A DNA stretch of 64,000 bases. Source: an uncultured Bacteroides sp. Lineage in GTDB: Bacteria; Bacteroidota; Bacteroidia; Bacteroidales; Bacteroidaceae. The notes beneath the pieces are model-generated. The model did not search any database. It saw only the letters and a list, made by a program, of their open reading frames with translations, and had not been told where the DNA came from. The DNA lies in NCBI GenBank assembly GCA_900544675.1, contig UQVZ01000012.1:1-64000 (forward strand), in the 5' to 3' direction. Shown here piece after piece: positions 42,088 to 52,265 of this stretch (position 1 is its first letter; each line of letters begins with the position of its first letter). The position numbers were made by a program, and so were the translations under genes.

Positions 42088-45000
42088 ATGGTAAAATTTC
42101 TGATAAAAAGACCGATAGCGGTACTTATGGCCTTCACAGCCTGCTTTATCGTGGGGCTGGTGACCTATTTCTCGCTGCCGGTATCGCTGCTTCCCGACAT
42201 AGACATTCCGCAGATAACCATACAGGTGAGCGGGGAGAACGCTTCCGCACGCGAGCTGGAAAATACCATGACGGCTCCCGTAAGAAGGCAGCTCATGCAG
42301 GTGTCGGGACTCAGCGAGATGCGGAGTGAGACACGCGACGGTTCAGGCATCATCCATCTGTCGTTCGATTTCGGTACGGATACCGACCTTGCCTTTATCG
42401 AAGTGAATGAAAAGATTGATGCCGCCATGAACAGTTTACCCAGGGACGCGGTACGTCCGAAAGTCATCAAGGCGAGCGCCGCCGATATTCCCGTATTCTA
42501 CCTGAACATGACACTAAAGGACGCGGTTCCCTACCAGGAAACTGACGAAGACGCTTTTCTTGAAATGTGCACGCTGGCAGAAAATGTCGTGAAGCGGCGC
42601 ATAGAGCAACTGCCTCAGGTGGCAATGGCTGACATGACCGGTGTGCCGCAAAAAATGCTCCGCATTGTGCCGGATATGGGAAAGATGGAAAGTCTGGGTA
42701 TGGGCATCGCCGACCTTGAAGCCATCCTTGCGTCAAATAATGTAGAACCGGGAAGCATGCTGGTGCGTGACGGATACTATGAATACAATATCCGTATCGC
42801 CTCCATACTCCGTACGCCCGAGGACGTGGAGAACATCTATTTCAACCGCAACGGACGGGTGATGCAGCTTAAGGACATCTGCCGTGTAAAGACCGTTACA
42901 CGCAACGAGACAGGACGCTCGCTTGCCGGAGGGAAACGGGCTGTGACACTTGCCATCATCAAGCAGGGCGAGGAGAATATGGACAACCTTCGGCATGAGC
43001 TGAAGGAAACGACCGACTATTTTAAGAGAATCTATCCCGATATAGCGTTCAGCATTTCACGGAACCAGACAGAACTGCTTGACTACTCCATCTCTAATTT
43101 GCAGCAGAACTTCACGCTGGGGTTTCTTTTTATCTTCATCGTGGCTATGTTCTTTATCGGTGATGTCCGGTCGCCATTGATTATCGGAATAACCATGATT
43201 GTATCAGTCGTCATTACTTTCTTTTTCTTTTACCTGTGCAAGATATCGCTTAACGTCATATCCCTTTCGGGACTGATTCTGGCAGTGGGTATGATGATTG
43301 ATAATGCCATCATCGTGACGGAGAACGTATCGCAATACCGTGAGAAAGGGTATTCGCTGAAACGTGCGGCAGTAGCCGGCACTTCGGAGATGATTACTCC
43401 GATGCTGAGTTCCTCACTCACTACCATCGCCGTATTCGTACCGCTGGTCTTCATGAGCGGTATAGCCGGCGCCATCTTCATGGACGAGGCATTTTCCATC
43501 ACATCGGGACTTATGGTATCTTATTTTACGGGTATCATGCTGCTTCCTGTGCTGTATGTGCTGTTCTATAGAATCGGCATAAGAAAGCACAACTGGTTTA
43601 CTGCCAATTTCAAGCACCTGCTGAAAAACGAGTGGCTTACCCGATTCTATGACGCAGGTATCGAGTGGGTGTTTTCCCATAAAAAGGCGACTGTGATACT
43701 TTCCTTGCTTTCTCTACCTGTATGCGTATTAATGTTCATGGTAATAGACAAGGAGCGTATGCCTAAAATCGACCAAAGCGAAACTGTGGTGAAGATAGAA
43801 TGGAACGAGAACATCCATGTAGACGAAAACAACCGCAGGGTGAACGCCATACTGGCTATGACGGATTCGCTTGTAGCAGAACATACGGCATACGTGGGCA
43901 TTCAGGATTATCTGTTGGATACAGAGAACGAACTTTCTTCTGCCGAAGCGGAACTTTATTTCCGTACAGCCGATCCATCGGGTATCCCGACGCTGACAGA
44001 TTTTCTGGATAAAACAATCCGTAAGTCCTATCCGTCTGCTACGGTTACGTTCTCGCCTCCTGTAACCATCTTCGAGAAGCTTTTCGTAACCGGAGAACCT
44101 GAGCTTGTAGCCCGGCTTCATATTTCCGACCGCACTTCTGCACCGGAAGCGGGTGATGTGAGGAAGATGGAGGCTGCCATAGCGGACGAGACAGGCTATA
44201 CACCCGACGGCATTCCTTTCCGGAACCAACTGAACATGGAGATTGACCGCAACCGCCTTCTCTTGTACAACGTGGATTATGACGAAGTGGTGAAGGTGCT
44301 CCGTACGGCGCTAAAGGATAATCAGGTGTCTACGCTACGTTCGTATCAGCAGTATCTGCCTATAGGTATAGCAGGAAAGGAAATGAGCGTCAACCGTATA
44401 TTGGCTGAAACCCTGGTCGAGACCCAGTCTACAACGGATTCAAAGGAACGAAATTATGTGCCGCTCCGCGAGTTGGTACGGATAGTTCCCGATGAGGACC
44501 TGAAGGAAATTACAGCAGGACGCAACGGTGAGTATATTCCGTTCAACTTCTATGGCATAAGCAATGTACCCGAAGTTGTGGAGAATATACGTAGGGCAGT
44601 CGGACAGGATAGCCGCTGGGATGTGTCTTTCAGCGAAAGCTTTTTCTCTAACAAAAAGATGATGGGGGAACTTACCGTAATCCTTTTCATATCGATTCTG
44701 CTGATGTATTTTATCCTTTGTGCCCAATTCGAAAGTTTCCTTCAGCCGCTTATCGTGCTTGCCGAAATTCCGATGGACATTGCCTTCGGACTGGTGTTGC
44801 TCTGGATTACCGGAAATACAATAAACTTGATGTCGGCCATCGGTATAATCGTTTCCTGCGGTATTGTGGTAAACGACTCCATCTTGAAACTGGACACCAT
44901 CAACGAACTGCGAAAGGAAGGCATACCGCTGCTGGATGCCATTCATACGGCAGGTCACAGAAGACTCAGAGCCATTATCATGACTACACTGACCACGGTG

Positions 45001-45168
45001 TTTGCCATGGTGCCGCTGTTTTTTACTTCCGACTTGGGCTCGGAGCTGCAGCGACCGCTTTCGGTGGCTATGATCAGCACGATGATGGTGGGACTTATTA
45101 TCAGCCTCTTCGTAATTCCGCTTATTTATTGGTTTATATATAGAAAACATGAAAGTTATAAGAAATAG
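42088..45168 (+). CDS. RND efflux transporter permease subunit (first)
   Basis: A 1026-residue inner-membrane pump with the expected 12 membrane helices and two large periplasmic loops. The N-terminus (FLIKRPIAVLMAF) and the SGLILAVGMMIDNAIIVTENV helix 4 are family-typical. Where AcrB has Asp407-Asp408 this protein has Asp405-Asn406, and the helix 10 Lys of AcrB (KNA) is replaced by a VND sequence, so the proton relay differs from the HAE1 type. Drug or metal specificity cannot be predicted. Its last 20 bp overlap the TolC-like gene. Confidence 0.92.
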   Translation: MVKFLIKRPIAVLMAFTACFIVGLVTYFSLPVSLLPDIDIPQITIQVSGENASARELENTMTAPVRRQLMQVSGLSEMRSETRDGSGIIHLSFDFGTDTDLAFIEVNEKIDAAMNSLPRDAVRPKVIKASAADIPVFYLNMTLKDAVPYQETDEDAFLEMCTLAENVVKRRIEQLPQVAMADMTGVPQKMLRIVPDMGKMESLGMGIADLEAILASNNVEPGSMLVRDGYYEYNIRIASILRTPEDVENIYFNRNGRVMQLKDICRVKTVTRNETGRSLAGGKRAVTLAIIKQGEENMDNLRHELKETTDYFKRIYPDIAFSISRNQTELLDYSISNLQQNFTLGFLFIFIVAMFFIGDVRSPLIIGITMIVSVVITFFFFYLCKISLNVISLSGLILAVGMMIDNAIIVTENVSQYREKGYSLKRAAVAGTSEMITPMLSSSLTTIAVFVPLVFMSGIAGAIFMDEAFSITSGLMVSYFTGIMLLPVLYVLFYRIGIRKHNWFTANFKHLLKNEWLTRFYDAGIEWVFSHKKATVILSLLSLPVCVLMFMVIDKERMPKIDQSETVVKIEWNENIHVDENNRRVNAILAMTDSLVAEHTAYVGIQDYLLDTENELSSAEAELYFRTADPSGIPTLTDFLDKTIRKSYPSATVTFSPPVTIFEKLFVTGEPELVARLHISDRTSAPEAGDVRKMEAAIADETGYTPDGIPFRNQLNMEIDRNRLLLYNVDYDEVVKVLRTALKDNQVSTLRSYQQYLPIGIAGKEMSVNRILAETLVETQSTTDSKERNYVPLRELVRIVPDEDLKEITAGRNGEYIPFNFYGISNVPEVVENIRRAVGQDSRWDVSFSESFFSNKKMMGELTVILFISILLMYFILCAQFESFLQPLIVLAEIPMDIAFGLVLLWITGNTINLMSAIGIIVSCGIVVNDSILKLDTINELRKEGIPLLDAIHTAGHRRLRAIIMTTLTTVFAMVPLFFTSDLGSELQRPLSVAMISTMMVGLIISLFVIPLIYWFIYRKHESYKK

Positions 45169-46639
45169 CATATTCTTCCTGCTCGCGATATGCGGGATGG
45201 TGGAGATACAGGCCCAGAGCGTACTCAGGCTGGACCTTAAAGAGACTATTACGATGGCCAACGACAGCTCGTTGTCGGCTTTCCGTTATCAGAACATGTA
45301 CTTGTCGGGCTACTGGGAATACCGTAGTTACAAGGCAGCGAGACTGCCGAGCCTTACACTCAACATGACTCCGGCACAGTATTACCGGTATATCACCCAA
45401 CGTTATGACTCGCAGCAGGATGTTGACGTGTATCGTGAACAGCAGATGCTCAGCGCAACTGCCGGACTGAGCCTGGCGCAAAACTTCGACTTGCTTGGCG
45501 GTACGTTTTATGTGGACACGCAGCTCGACTATATGCGCAATTTCGGCGAGACAAACTTCACACAGTTCTCTACCATTCCTTTCCGCATCGGATATCAGCA
45601 AAGCCTGTTGGGCTTCAATGCCTTCAAATGGGACAGGAAGATTGAGCCCCTAAAATTCGAGAAGGTAAAAAAGCAGTATCTCTATAACGCGGAGAGCGTT
45701 TCGGAAGAAGCTGTAAATTATTTCTTCGCCCTTGCTATGGCACAGGCAGACTATAAGTTGGCACAGGACAATGTGGCTACTGCAGATACCCTGTATGAGA
45801 TAGGCGAGCAAAGGCAGAAGATTGCTTCCATATCACAAGCCGACCTGCTTACGTTGAAACTGGACAAGGTGAACGCCCGCAATACACTGAAGAATGCCGA
45901 GATAGCCCGCAAGCGCGCGATGTCGGCTCTTGCCACGTTCCTGAACCTTGACCGTAATGCTTATATCGAAATAAACCTGCCGGCACGTCCCCGATACATC
46001 GATATACCTGCCGACCGTGCCATTACACTTGCCCGCGAGAATAACCCTACTTACCTGGAGCAGCGACAGAATGTGTTGGAAGCCGAGCGTGACGTAGATC
46101 AGACGAAGAAGGAATCACGTTTCAATGCCAGCTTCAATGCCAGTGTGGGTTTTAACCAAGTGGCTGACAACATCGGTGCTGCCTACCGCAATCTGCTGCA
46201 GCAGGATCTGGTATCGTTTACCGTATCCATACCGCTTATCGACTGGGGTGTACGCAAGGGGAAGTACAACATGGCTAAGAACAACCTGAATGTGGTGAAG
46301 ATAGCTGCCCGCCAGGAGGAAATCAGCCTGGAGGAAGATGTAATGATGACGGTGAGCGATTTCAGCGTACAGCAGGATATGATAGCCAGTGCAGAAGAGG
46401 CACTCGACCTGGCAGAACTGGCATACGACCAGACACGCAAGCGCTTCATCATCGGCAAAGCTGACATCAACAGCCTTACTCTGGCACTAAACCGCCAGCA
46501 GGAAGCGCAGAAGAACTATATACAAGCGATGCAGAACTACTGGCTGAACTACTACAAGATACGCAAACTTACACTATATGACTTTGAGTCGGGAATCTCT
46601 CTTTCCGACCGCTTTGATTTTGAGAACCTGCTGAAATAA
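45149..46639 (+). CDS. TolC family outer-membrane efflux channel
   Basis: A 496-residue outer membrane factor with a signal peptide ending IQAQS (about residue 24). Two long helical repeats follow, as in TolC, for example in AVNYFFALAMAQADYKLAQ and VSDFSVQQDMIASAEEALDLAELAYDQ, with intervening beta-strands for the barrel. It starts inside the last codons of the first RND gene (20-bp overlap) and ends 7 bp before the second RND gene. It would form the exit duct for either pump. Confidence 0.92.
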   Translation: MKVIRNSIFFLLAICGMVEIQAQSVLRLDLKETITMANDSSLSAFRYQNMYLSGYWEYRSYKAARLPSLTLNMTPAQYYRYITQRYDSQQDVDVYREQQMLSATAGLSLAQNFDLLGGTFYVDTQLDYMRNFGETNFTQFSTIPFRIGYQQSLLGFNAFKWDRKIEPLKFEKVKKQYLYNAESVSEEAVNYFFALAMAQADYKLAQDNVATADTLYEIGEQRQKIASISQADLLTLKLDKVNARNTLKNAEIARKRAMSALATFLNLDRNAYIEINLPARPRYIDIPADRAITLARENNPTYLEQRQNVLEAERDVDQTKKESRFNASFNASVGFNQVADNIGAAYRNLLQQDLVSFTVSIPLIDWGVRKGKYNMAKNNLNVVKIAARQEEISLEEDVMMTVSDFSVQQDMIASAEEALDLAELAYDQTRKRFIIGKADINSLTLALNRQQEAQKNYIQAMQNYWLNYYKIRKLTLYDFESGISLSDRFDFENLLK

Positions 46640-46646
46640 CATTAGA

Positions 46647-49600
46647 ATGAGCATAAAAGACAAAACAGAAGGACGGCCTTTTGTATGGTCATCGTTTACG
46701 TTGATAGTGACATTTGTTTGTCTGTCATTGGTGGGACTGGCTCTTGCGCCTCTTCTTCCGGTGAAATTGTCGCCTACGCGCAACATGCCGGCACTTTCGG
46801 TGTCATTCTCCATGCCCGGCAACTCGGCAAGGGTGGTGGAAACGGAAGTCACCAGCCGTCTGGAAGGAATGTTGTCGAGAGTAAACGGGATCAAAAACAT
46901 AACTTCCACTTCCGACAACGGCAGCGGATATATAAACATCGAACTCGACAAGCATGCCGACATAGACGCCACACGCTTCGAGGTATCTACACTTATCAGG
47001 CAGCTATGGTCGCAGCTTCCCGATGGAGTCAGTTATCCGCTTATAACCACACAGAGAAGCGATGATAACGCTTCACGTCCATTCATGACCTATACGTTGA
47101 ATGCTCCGGCTGCACCTATCGTCATACAGAAGTACGGCGAGGAACGCATCAAACCGATGCTTTCGGGGCTGAAAGGGGTATATAAGGTAGAGCTAAGCGG
47201 GGCTACACCCATGGAATGGCACATTGTGTATGACAACGTGCAGCTTGAAAATCTGGGAATAAGTGTTCAGGATATCCTGAACGCCATCGAAGAGAGATAC
47301 AGCAAGGAGTTTCTGGGCATCTGCGAACTGGAGACAAACGGTGAATCAGAATGGATAAGGATTGTCCGTACTACAGCAGGAAGCGAAGAGGGCTTTGTGC
47401 CTTCCGAGATTATCGTAAAGACGAAGGAGGGCAGCATGATTCCACTCGACCGTTGCGTAACGGTGAGACGCACAGAGCAGGAACCCACCTCTTATTACCG
47501 TATCAACGGACTTAACTCGGTGTATATCTCCATTACGACCTCGGAAACAGCCAATCAGCTTACTCTGGCTGAAGAGGTGAAGAAGGTGATAGCCGAAGCA
47601 GAAGCCGTAATGCCTCCCGGATACGAAATGCATATCAGCTATGATGCCACCGAATACATATCGAAGGAACTCGATACCATCTATTTCCGTACGGGAATCA
47701 CCGTGCTGATACTGCTGCTTTTCGTGGCTGCCATCACACGCAACATGCGTTATCTGTTCCTCATCGTTACGGGACTGACCGTAAACATAGCCGTGGCAGC
47801 CATACTTTATTATGTCCTCGGGCTGGAAATCCAGCTTTATTCGTTGGCAGGTATCACCATTTCGCTAAACCTGGTGATAGACAATATCATCGTGATGACC
47901 GACCATATCCTGAGAAGACGCAACCTGAAGGCTTTCATGTCGGTACTTGCCGCCACGCTGACCACCATAGGCGCACTGGTCATCATCTTCTTCCTCGACG
48001 AGAAGATACGCCTTAACCTTCAGGACTTTGCGGCTGTGGTAATCATCAACCTGGGCATTTCCCTGCTGGTGGCGCTCTTCTTCGTGCCGCCCATGATAGA
48101 GAAGATTGGTCTTGCGAAGGGCAAACCGCGCCGTATGCGTATGCGGGTAAAGCGGGGTGCGGTGTATTTCACCCGTTTCTACCGCGGTATGATTATCCTG
48201 CTCAGTCGCTACAGAACCGTTGCCTTCATCTTGCTTGTGCTCGGTTTCGGACTTCCGGTGTTCATGCTTCCCGAGAAAATAGAGGATGCCGAGACCAAAG
48301 GCAAATGGGCGGAATGGTACAACAAGGTATTTGACAATCCGACCTACAGGGAAGATATAAAACCGATAGTAGACAAGGCCTTGGGAGGTGCTCTCCGTCT
48401 GTTTGTCGAAAAGGTGTACGACGGCAGCTATTTCAACCGCGACGAGAGTGAGGTGGTGCTGTATATCAATGCCACATTGCCCAACGGCAGTACGCTGGAA
48501 CAGATGAATGTGCTGATAAAAAGGATGGAGACCTATCTCAGTGAGTTCAAGGAGATACGCCAGTTCCAGACCTCCGTATATAATGCCCGCAGGGCAAGTA
48601 TCCAGGTATATTTTAAAAAGGAGTACAGCCATACTGGATTCCCATACGTACTGAAGTCGAATGTCATCAGCAAATCGCTTACTTTGGGAGGTGGAAGCTG
48701 GTCGGTTTACGGGCTTCAGGACCAAGGATTCAGCAACGACGTACGTGAGTCGGCTGGTAGTTTTCGTGTGAAGATGTACGGTTACAACTATGATGAACTG
48801 GCTTACTGGGCAGAAGAGATGAAGAAGCTGCTTCTCACACACCGCCGTATCAAGGAGGTGACCGTAAGCTCTGAGTTCTCATGGTGGAAGGACGACTATA
48901 CCGAGTTCTATCTGGAATTCGACAAACGCAAGATGGCGGAAGAGAACCTGACTGCTTACGACCTGTTTACCGTATTACGACCTGTATTCATGCGCGACCA
49001 GCTGGCAGGAAGCATCCTCTATGACAACAGCCTGGAGTACTTGCGGCTTTCTTCGAAGCAGAGCAGCAATTACGACGTATGGGCATTCATGTCGGTTCCG
49101 TTTATGGTGAACGGAAAACAGTACAAGCTGTCCGACCTTGCCATGCTCGTCAAAAGTCAGGCACCTAAACAAGTGGCAAAGGAGAACCAACAATACCGTC
49201 TCTGCCTGCAATATGAGTATATCGGTTCGTCGGAACAGGGAAGGAAGCTGCTTGAAAAAGACATCGAGCTTATGAAGAAGCGCCTGCCCATGGGATATAC
49301 CGTGGAGAGCGACAATGCTTACTGGAACTGGGGCAAAGAAGACAACAGCCAGTACTTGCTGCTGCTGATTGTAATCTCCATCATCTTTTTCATATCGGCC
49401 ATTCTCTTCAATTCACTGAGCCAGCCGCTTGCCATCATCTTCGTGATACCGGTATCCTATATCGGGGTGTTCCTTACCTTCTATCTGTTCGGCTTGAACT
49501 TCGACCAAGGAGGTTTTGCATCCTTCGTGCTGCTCTGCGGCATTACGGTGAATGCAAGTATTTATATCCTCAATGAATATAATGCCATAAGAAGGAATTT

Positions 49601-49868
49601 CCCGAGACTCTCTCCGCTGAGAGCCTATACCAAGGCATGGAATGTGAAGATTATTCCCATCTTCCTGACCGTGATGTCAACTATTCTCGGTTTCATACCG
49701 TTTATGATAGGCGACAAGACTCCGTTCTGGTTCCCTCTGGCTGCCGGAACAATAGGCGGACTGGTAATGTCGGTAATAGGTATCTTCATCTACCTGCCGG
49801 TATTGAGCGTGTCGGGAACGATAAGGAGACAATTTAAACAAATGGGCACAAATCTTATTGCCCGATGA
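46647..49868 (+). CDS. RND efflux transporter permease subunit (second)
   Basis: A 1073-residue RND pump, only distantly similar to the first. It shows the LPVKLSPTRNMPALSVSFSMPG start of the porter domain, a helix 4 segment ISLNLVIDNIIVMTDH with Asp412-Asn413 at the AcrB Asp407-Asp408 positions, and a helix 10 CGITVNASIYILNEYN lacking the canonical Lys. The middle of the protein (GKWAEWYNKVFDNPTYREDIKPIVDKALGG region) carries extra sequence. It is the last gene of the operon adaptor-RND-TolC-RND. It may pair with the first pump as a hetero-oligomer, as MdtB and MdtC do in E. coli, or act separately. Confidence 0.92.
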   Translation: MSIKDKTEGRPFVWSSFTLIVTFVCLSLVGLALAPLLPVKLSPTRNMPALSVSFSMPGNSARVVETEVTSRLEGMLSRVNGIKNITSTSDNGSGYINIELDKHADIDATRFEVSTLIRQLWSQLPDGVSYPLITTQRSDDNASRPFMTYTLNAPAAPIVIQKYGEERIKPMLSGLKGVYKVELSGATPMEWHIVYDNVQLENLGISVQDILNAIEERYSKEFLGICELETNGESEWIRIVRTTAGSEEGFVPSEIIVKTKEGSMIPLDRCVTVRRTEQEPTSYYRINGLNSVYISITTSETANQLTLAEEVKKVIAEAEAVMPPGYEMHISYDATEYISKELDTIYFRTGITVLILLLFVAAITRNMRYLFLIVTGLTVNIAVAAILYYVLGLEIQLYSLAGITISLNLVIDNIIVMTDHILRRRNLKAFMSVLAATLTTIGALVIIFFLDEKIRLNLQDFAAVVIINLGISLLVALFFVPPMIEKIGLAKGKPRRMRMRVKRGAVYFTRFYRGMIILLSRYRTVAFILLVLGFGLPVFMLPEKIEDAETKGKWAEWYNKVFDNPTYREDIKPIVDKALGGALRLFVEKVYDGSYFNRDESEVVLYINATLPNGSTLEQMNVLIKRMETYLSEFKEIRQFQTSVYNARRASIQVYFKKEYSHTGFPYVLKSNVISKSLTLGGGSWSVYGLQDQGFSNDVRESAGSFRVKMYGYNYDELAYWAEEMKKLLLTHRRIKEVTVSSEFSWWKDDYTEFYLEFDKRKMAEENLTAYDLFTVLRPVFMRDQLAGSILYDNSLEYLRLSSKQSSNYDVWAFMSVPFMVNGKQYKLSDLAMLVKSQAPKQVAKENQQYRLCLQYEYIGSSEQGRKLLEKDIELMKKRLPMGYTVESDNAYWNWGKEDNSQYLLLLIVISIIFFISAILFNSLSQPLAIIFVIPVSYIGVFLTFYLFGLNFDQGGFASFVLLCGITVNASIYILNEYNAIRRNFPRLSPLRAYTKAWNVKIIPIFLTVMSTILGFIPFMIGDKTPFWFPLAAGTIGGLVMSVIGIFIYLPVLSVSGTIRRQFKQMGTNLIAR

Positions 49869-49922
49869 AACTCATCTTTGCAAATAATCGGGAGGCTTGT
49901 CCGATTTGACAAAAGAAATGAC

Positions 49923-49930
49923 TACCTTTG
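49923..49930 (+). promoter_or_regulatory. Candidate -7 box for ychF
   Basis: TACCTTTG matches TAnnTTTG, 48 bp upstream of the ATG. A TTTG at 49905-49908 is too close (14 bp) to be a good -33 element. Confidence 0.5.
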
Positions 49931-49978
49931 CCCTCTGAAACAAGCGACGAATCAAAACAATAAAAACACTATATCATT

Positions 49979-51082
49979 ATGGCTTTACAATGTGGTATCG
50001 TCGGTCTGCCGAACGTGGGCAAATCGACGCTTTTCAATTGCTTATCAAACGCAAAGGCTCAGGCAGCCAATTTCCCCTTCTGTACCATCGAACCGAATGT
50101 GGGAGTGATTACCGTACCCGACGAGCGGCTTACCAAACTGGCAGAACTGGTACATCCGGGACGCATCGTGCCTACAACGGTAGAAATAGTCGATATCGCC
50201 GGACTGGTGAAAGGGGCCAGCAAAGGGGAAGGACTGGGCAATAAATTCCTGGCAAACATCCGCGAGACAGATGCCATTATCCACGTGCTGCGCTGTTTTG
50301 ATGATGACAACGTAACGCACGTAGACGGAACAGTCAACCCCGTACGCGATAAAGAGATTATCGATACAGAGCTTCAACTGAAAGACCTGGAAACCATCGA
50401 AAGCCGCATCCAGCGTGTACAGAAGCAGGCACAAACGGGAGGAGACAAGGTTGCCAAGCAGACATACGAAGTATTGGTACGCTATAAAGAAGCATTGGAA
50501 CAGGGCAAGTCGGCACGTACCGTGCAATTCGAGTCGAAAGACGAACAGAAAATCGCCCACGACCTCTTCCTGCTGACATCGAAACCAGTGATGTATGTAT
50601 GCAACGTAGACGAAGGAAGTGCCGTAACGGGCAATGCTTACGTGGAACAGGTACGCGAAGCCGTAAAGGAAGAGAATGCCGAGATACTGGTAGTAGCAGC
50701 CAAGACCGAAGCGGACATTGCTGAACTGGAAACGTATGAAGACCGCCAGATGTTCCTGCAAGAAGTAGGTTTGGAAGAATCGGGTGTGAACCGCCTCATC
50801 AAGTCGGCATACAAACTGCTGAACCTGGAGACCTTCATCACCGCAGGCGAAATGGAAGTAAAAGCATGGACTTATCATAAAGGCTGGAAAGCTCCGCAAT
50901 GTGCCGGTGTCATCCATACCGATTTCGAGAAAGGCTTTATCCGTGCCGAGGTCATCAAATACGAAGATTACATCAAATACGGAAGCGAAGCCGCCGTGCG
51001 CGAAGCCGGCAAACTGAGTGTGGAAGGCAAAGACTATGTAGTGCAGGACGGTGACATCATGCACTTCCGGTTTAATGTCTGA
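49979..51082 (+). CDS. ychF: Redox-regulated ATPase YchF (OLA1 family)
   Basis: A 367-residue Obg-related P-loop protein that prefers ATP over GTP. The P-loop GLPNVGKST lies at residues 9-17, followed by the G2/G3 region (DIAGLVKGASKGEGLGN). The G4 motif is CNVDE rather than NKxD, the hallmark of ATP preference in YchF. A coiled-coil insertion (about 130-200) and the C-terminal TGS domain (TWTYHKGWKAPQCAG-like region to the end DIMHFRFNV) complete it. It has its own -7 box and is followed by a repeat array. Confidence 0.95.
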   Translation: MALQCGIVGLPNVGKSTLFNCLSNAKAQAANFPFCTIEPNVGVITVPDERLTKLAELVHPGRIVPTTVEIVDIAGLVKGASKGEGLGNKFLANIRETDAIIHVLRCFDDDNVTHVDGTVNPVRDKEIIDTELQLKDLETIESRIQRVQKQAQTGGDKVAKQTYEVLVRYKEALEQGKSARTVQFESKDEQKIAHDLFLLTSKPVMYVCNVDEGSAVTGNAYVEQVREAVKEENAEILVVAAKTEADIAELETYEDRQMFLQEVGLEESGVNRLIKSAYKLLNLETFITAGEMEVKAWTYHKGWKAPQCAGVIHTDFEKGFIRAEVIKYEDYIKYGSEAAVREAGKLSVEGKDYVVQDGDIMHFRFNV

Positions 51083-51084
51083 TT

Positions 51085-51352
51085 TTATTTTAAGAAGTTA
51101 GGAGTTAAGGAGTTAAGGAGTTAAAGAAGTTAGAGAAGTTATCGCCCACGTTGTGGGCTAGAAGTTAAAGCCAATAGTCTTGTTGACGAGGTAAAAGTAT
51201 TGGCTTAACTACTTTAACTCCTTAACTACTTAACTACTTTACTTTAACTCCTTAACTACTTTACTTTAACTACTTAACTACTTTACTTTAACTCCTTAAC
51301 TATTTTACTTTAACTCCTTTAACTTCTCTAACTTCTTTAACTCCTAATAAAA
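51085..51352. repeat. Self-complementary array of AGTTAAGGAG-type oligomers
   Basis: After ychF, units AGTTAGGAGTTAAGGAGTTAA (about 51097-51142) are followed by a short perfect hairpin GCCCAC-GTT-GTGGGC (51145-51159). A longer run of complementary units TTTAACTCCTTAACTACT (about 51205-51350) then ends just before panE. The right arm is about three times the left, so slippage has expanded one side. No gene seen. Confidence 0.75.
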
Positions 51353-51353
51353 T

Positions 51354-52265
51354 ATGAATTACCTGATAGTAGGAACAGGGGGCGTAGGAGGCTCAATTGC
51401 GGGATTCCTCGCCCTGGCAGGCAAAGATGTGACCTGCATCGCACGCGGCAAACACCTGGAAGCGATACGCCGCAACGGACTTCATCTGAAGTCGGACCTG
51501 AAAGGAGAACATTACCTTCCCGTTAAGGTTTGCACCAGCGAGGAATTTAAGGGAAAGGCAGACGTTATCTTCGTTTGCGTGAAAGGCTATTCCATTGACT
51601 CCATCAAAGAGGTGCTACAACGTGCCGCTACACCTGAAACATTGGTCATACCCATCCTCAATGTATATGGCACGGGGCCACGCATCGGACGGCTTGTACC
51701 CGAAGTCAAGGTGCTCGACGGGTGTATCTACATCGTAGGATTTGTTTCGGGAGAAGGCGAGATAACGCAAATGGGCACCATCTTCCGTCTGGTATTCGGC
51801 GCACGCCCGGAACAAGGAGTAACCCGTGAACGCTTAGACCGTATAGCCGAAGAGCTGCGCACATGCGGCATACGTGCCGAGGTATCCGACGACATCAACC
51901 GCGACACCTTCATCAAATGGGCGTTTATCTCAGCCATGGCTTGTACGGGAGCCTACCACGATGTGCCTATGGGCGAAGTACAGCACGAAGGAGAAGTGCG
52001 CGATACCTTTATCGGCTTATCCCGAGAAAGTGCGGAAATAGGGCGTAAACAGGGCGTCGTCTTCCCCGAAGACCCGGTGGCTTATAACCTGAAGGTAATA
52101 GATTCACTCGACCCGCACAGTACGGCATCGATGCAAAAAGACCTGGCACGCGGACATGAGTCGGAGATACAAGGCTTGCTCTTCGACATGATTGACTTGG
52201 GCGAGCAGCTGGGCATCGACCTGCCGACTTATCACAAAGTGGCATTAAAATTCAGAAAAGCATGA
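51354..52265 (+). CDS. panE: 2-dehydropantoate 2-reductase (PanE/ApbA family)
   Basis: A 303-residue NADPH-dependent reductase that would convert ketopantoate to pantoate for coenzyme A synthesis. The dinucleotide-binding motif GTGGVGGSIAGF lies at residues 7-18, the CVKGY segment supplies a conserved Lys near residue 77, and the C-terminal helical domain has KWAFISAMAC and SMQKDLARG. The usual QNG after the second strand is ILNVYGTG here, so a related reductase activity is possible. The stop overlaps the CAT-like ATG (ATGA). Confidence 0.85.
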   Translation: MNYLIVGTGGVGGSIAGFLALAGKDVTCIARGKHLEAIRRNGLHLKSDLKGEHYLPVKVCTSEEFKGKADVIFVCVKGYSIDSIKEVLQRAATPETLVIPILNVYGTGPRIGRLVPEVKVLDGCIYIVGFVSGEGEITQMGTIFRLVFGARPEQGVTRERLDRIAEELRTCGIRAEVSDDINRDTFIKWAFISAMACTGAYHDVPMGEVQHEGEVRDTFIGLSRESAEIGRKQGVVFPEDPVAYNLKVIDSLDPHSTASMQKDLARGHESEIQGLLFDMIDLGEQLGIDLPTYHKVALKFRKA

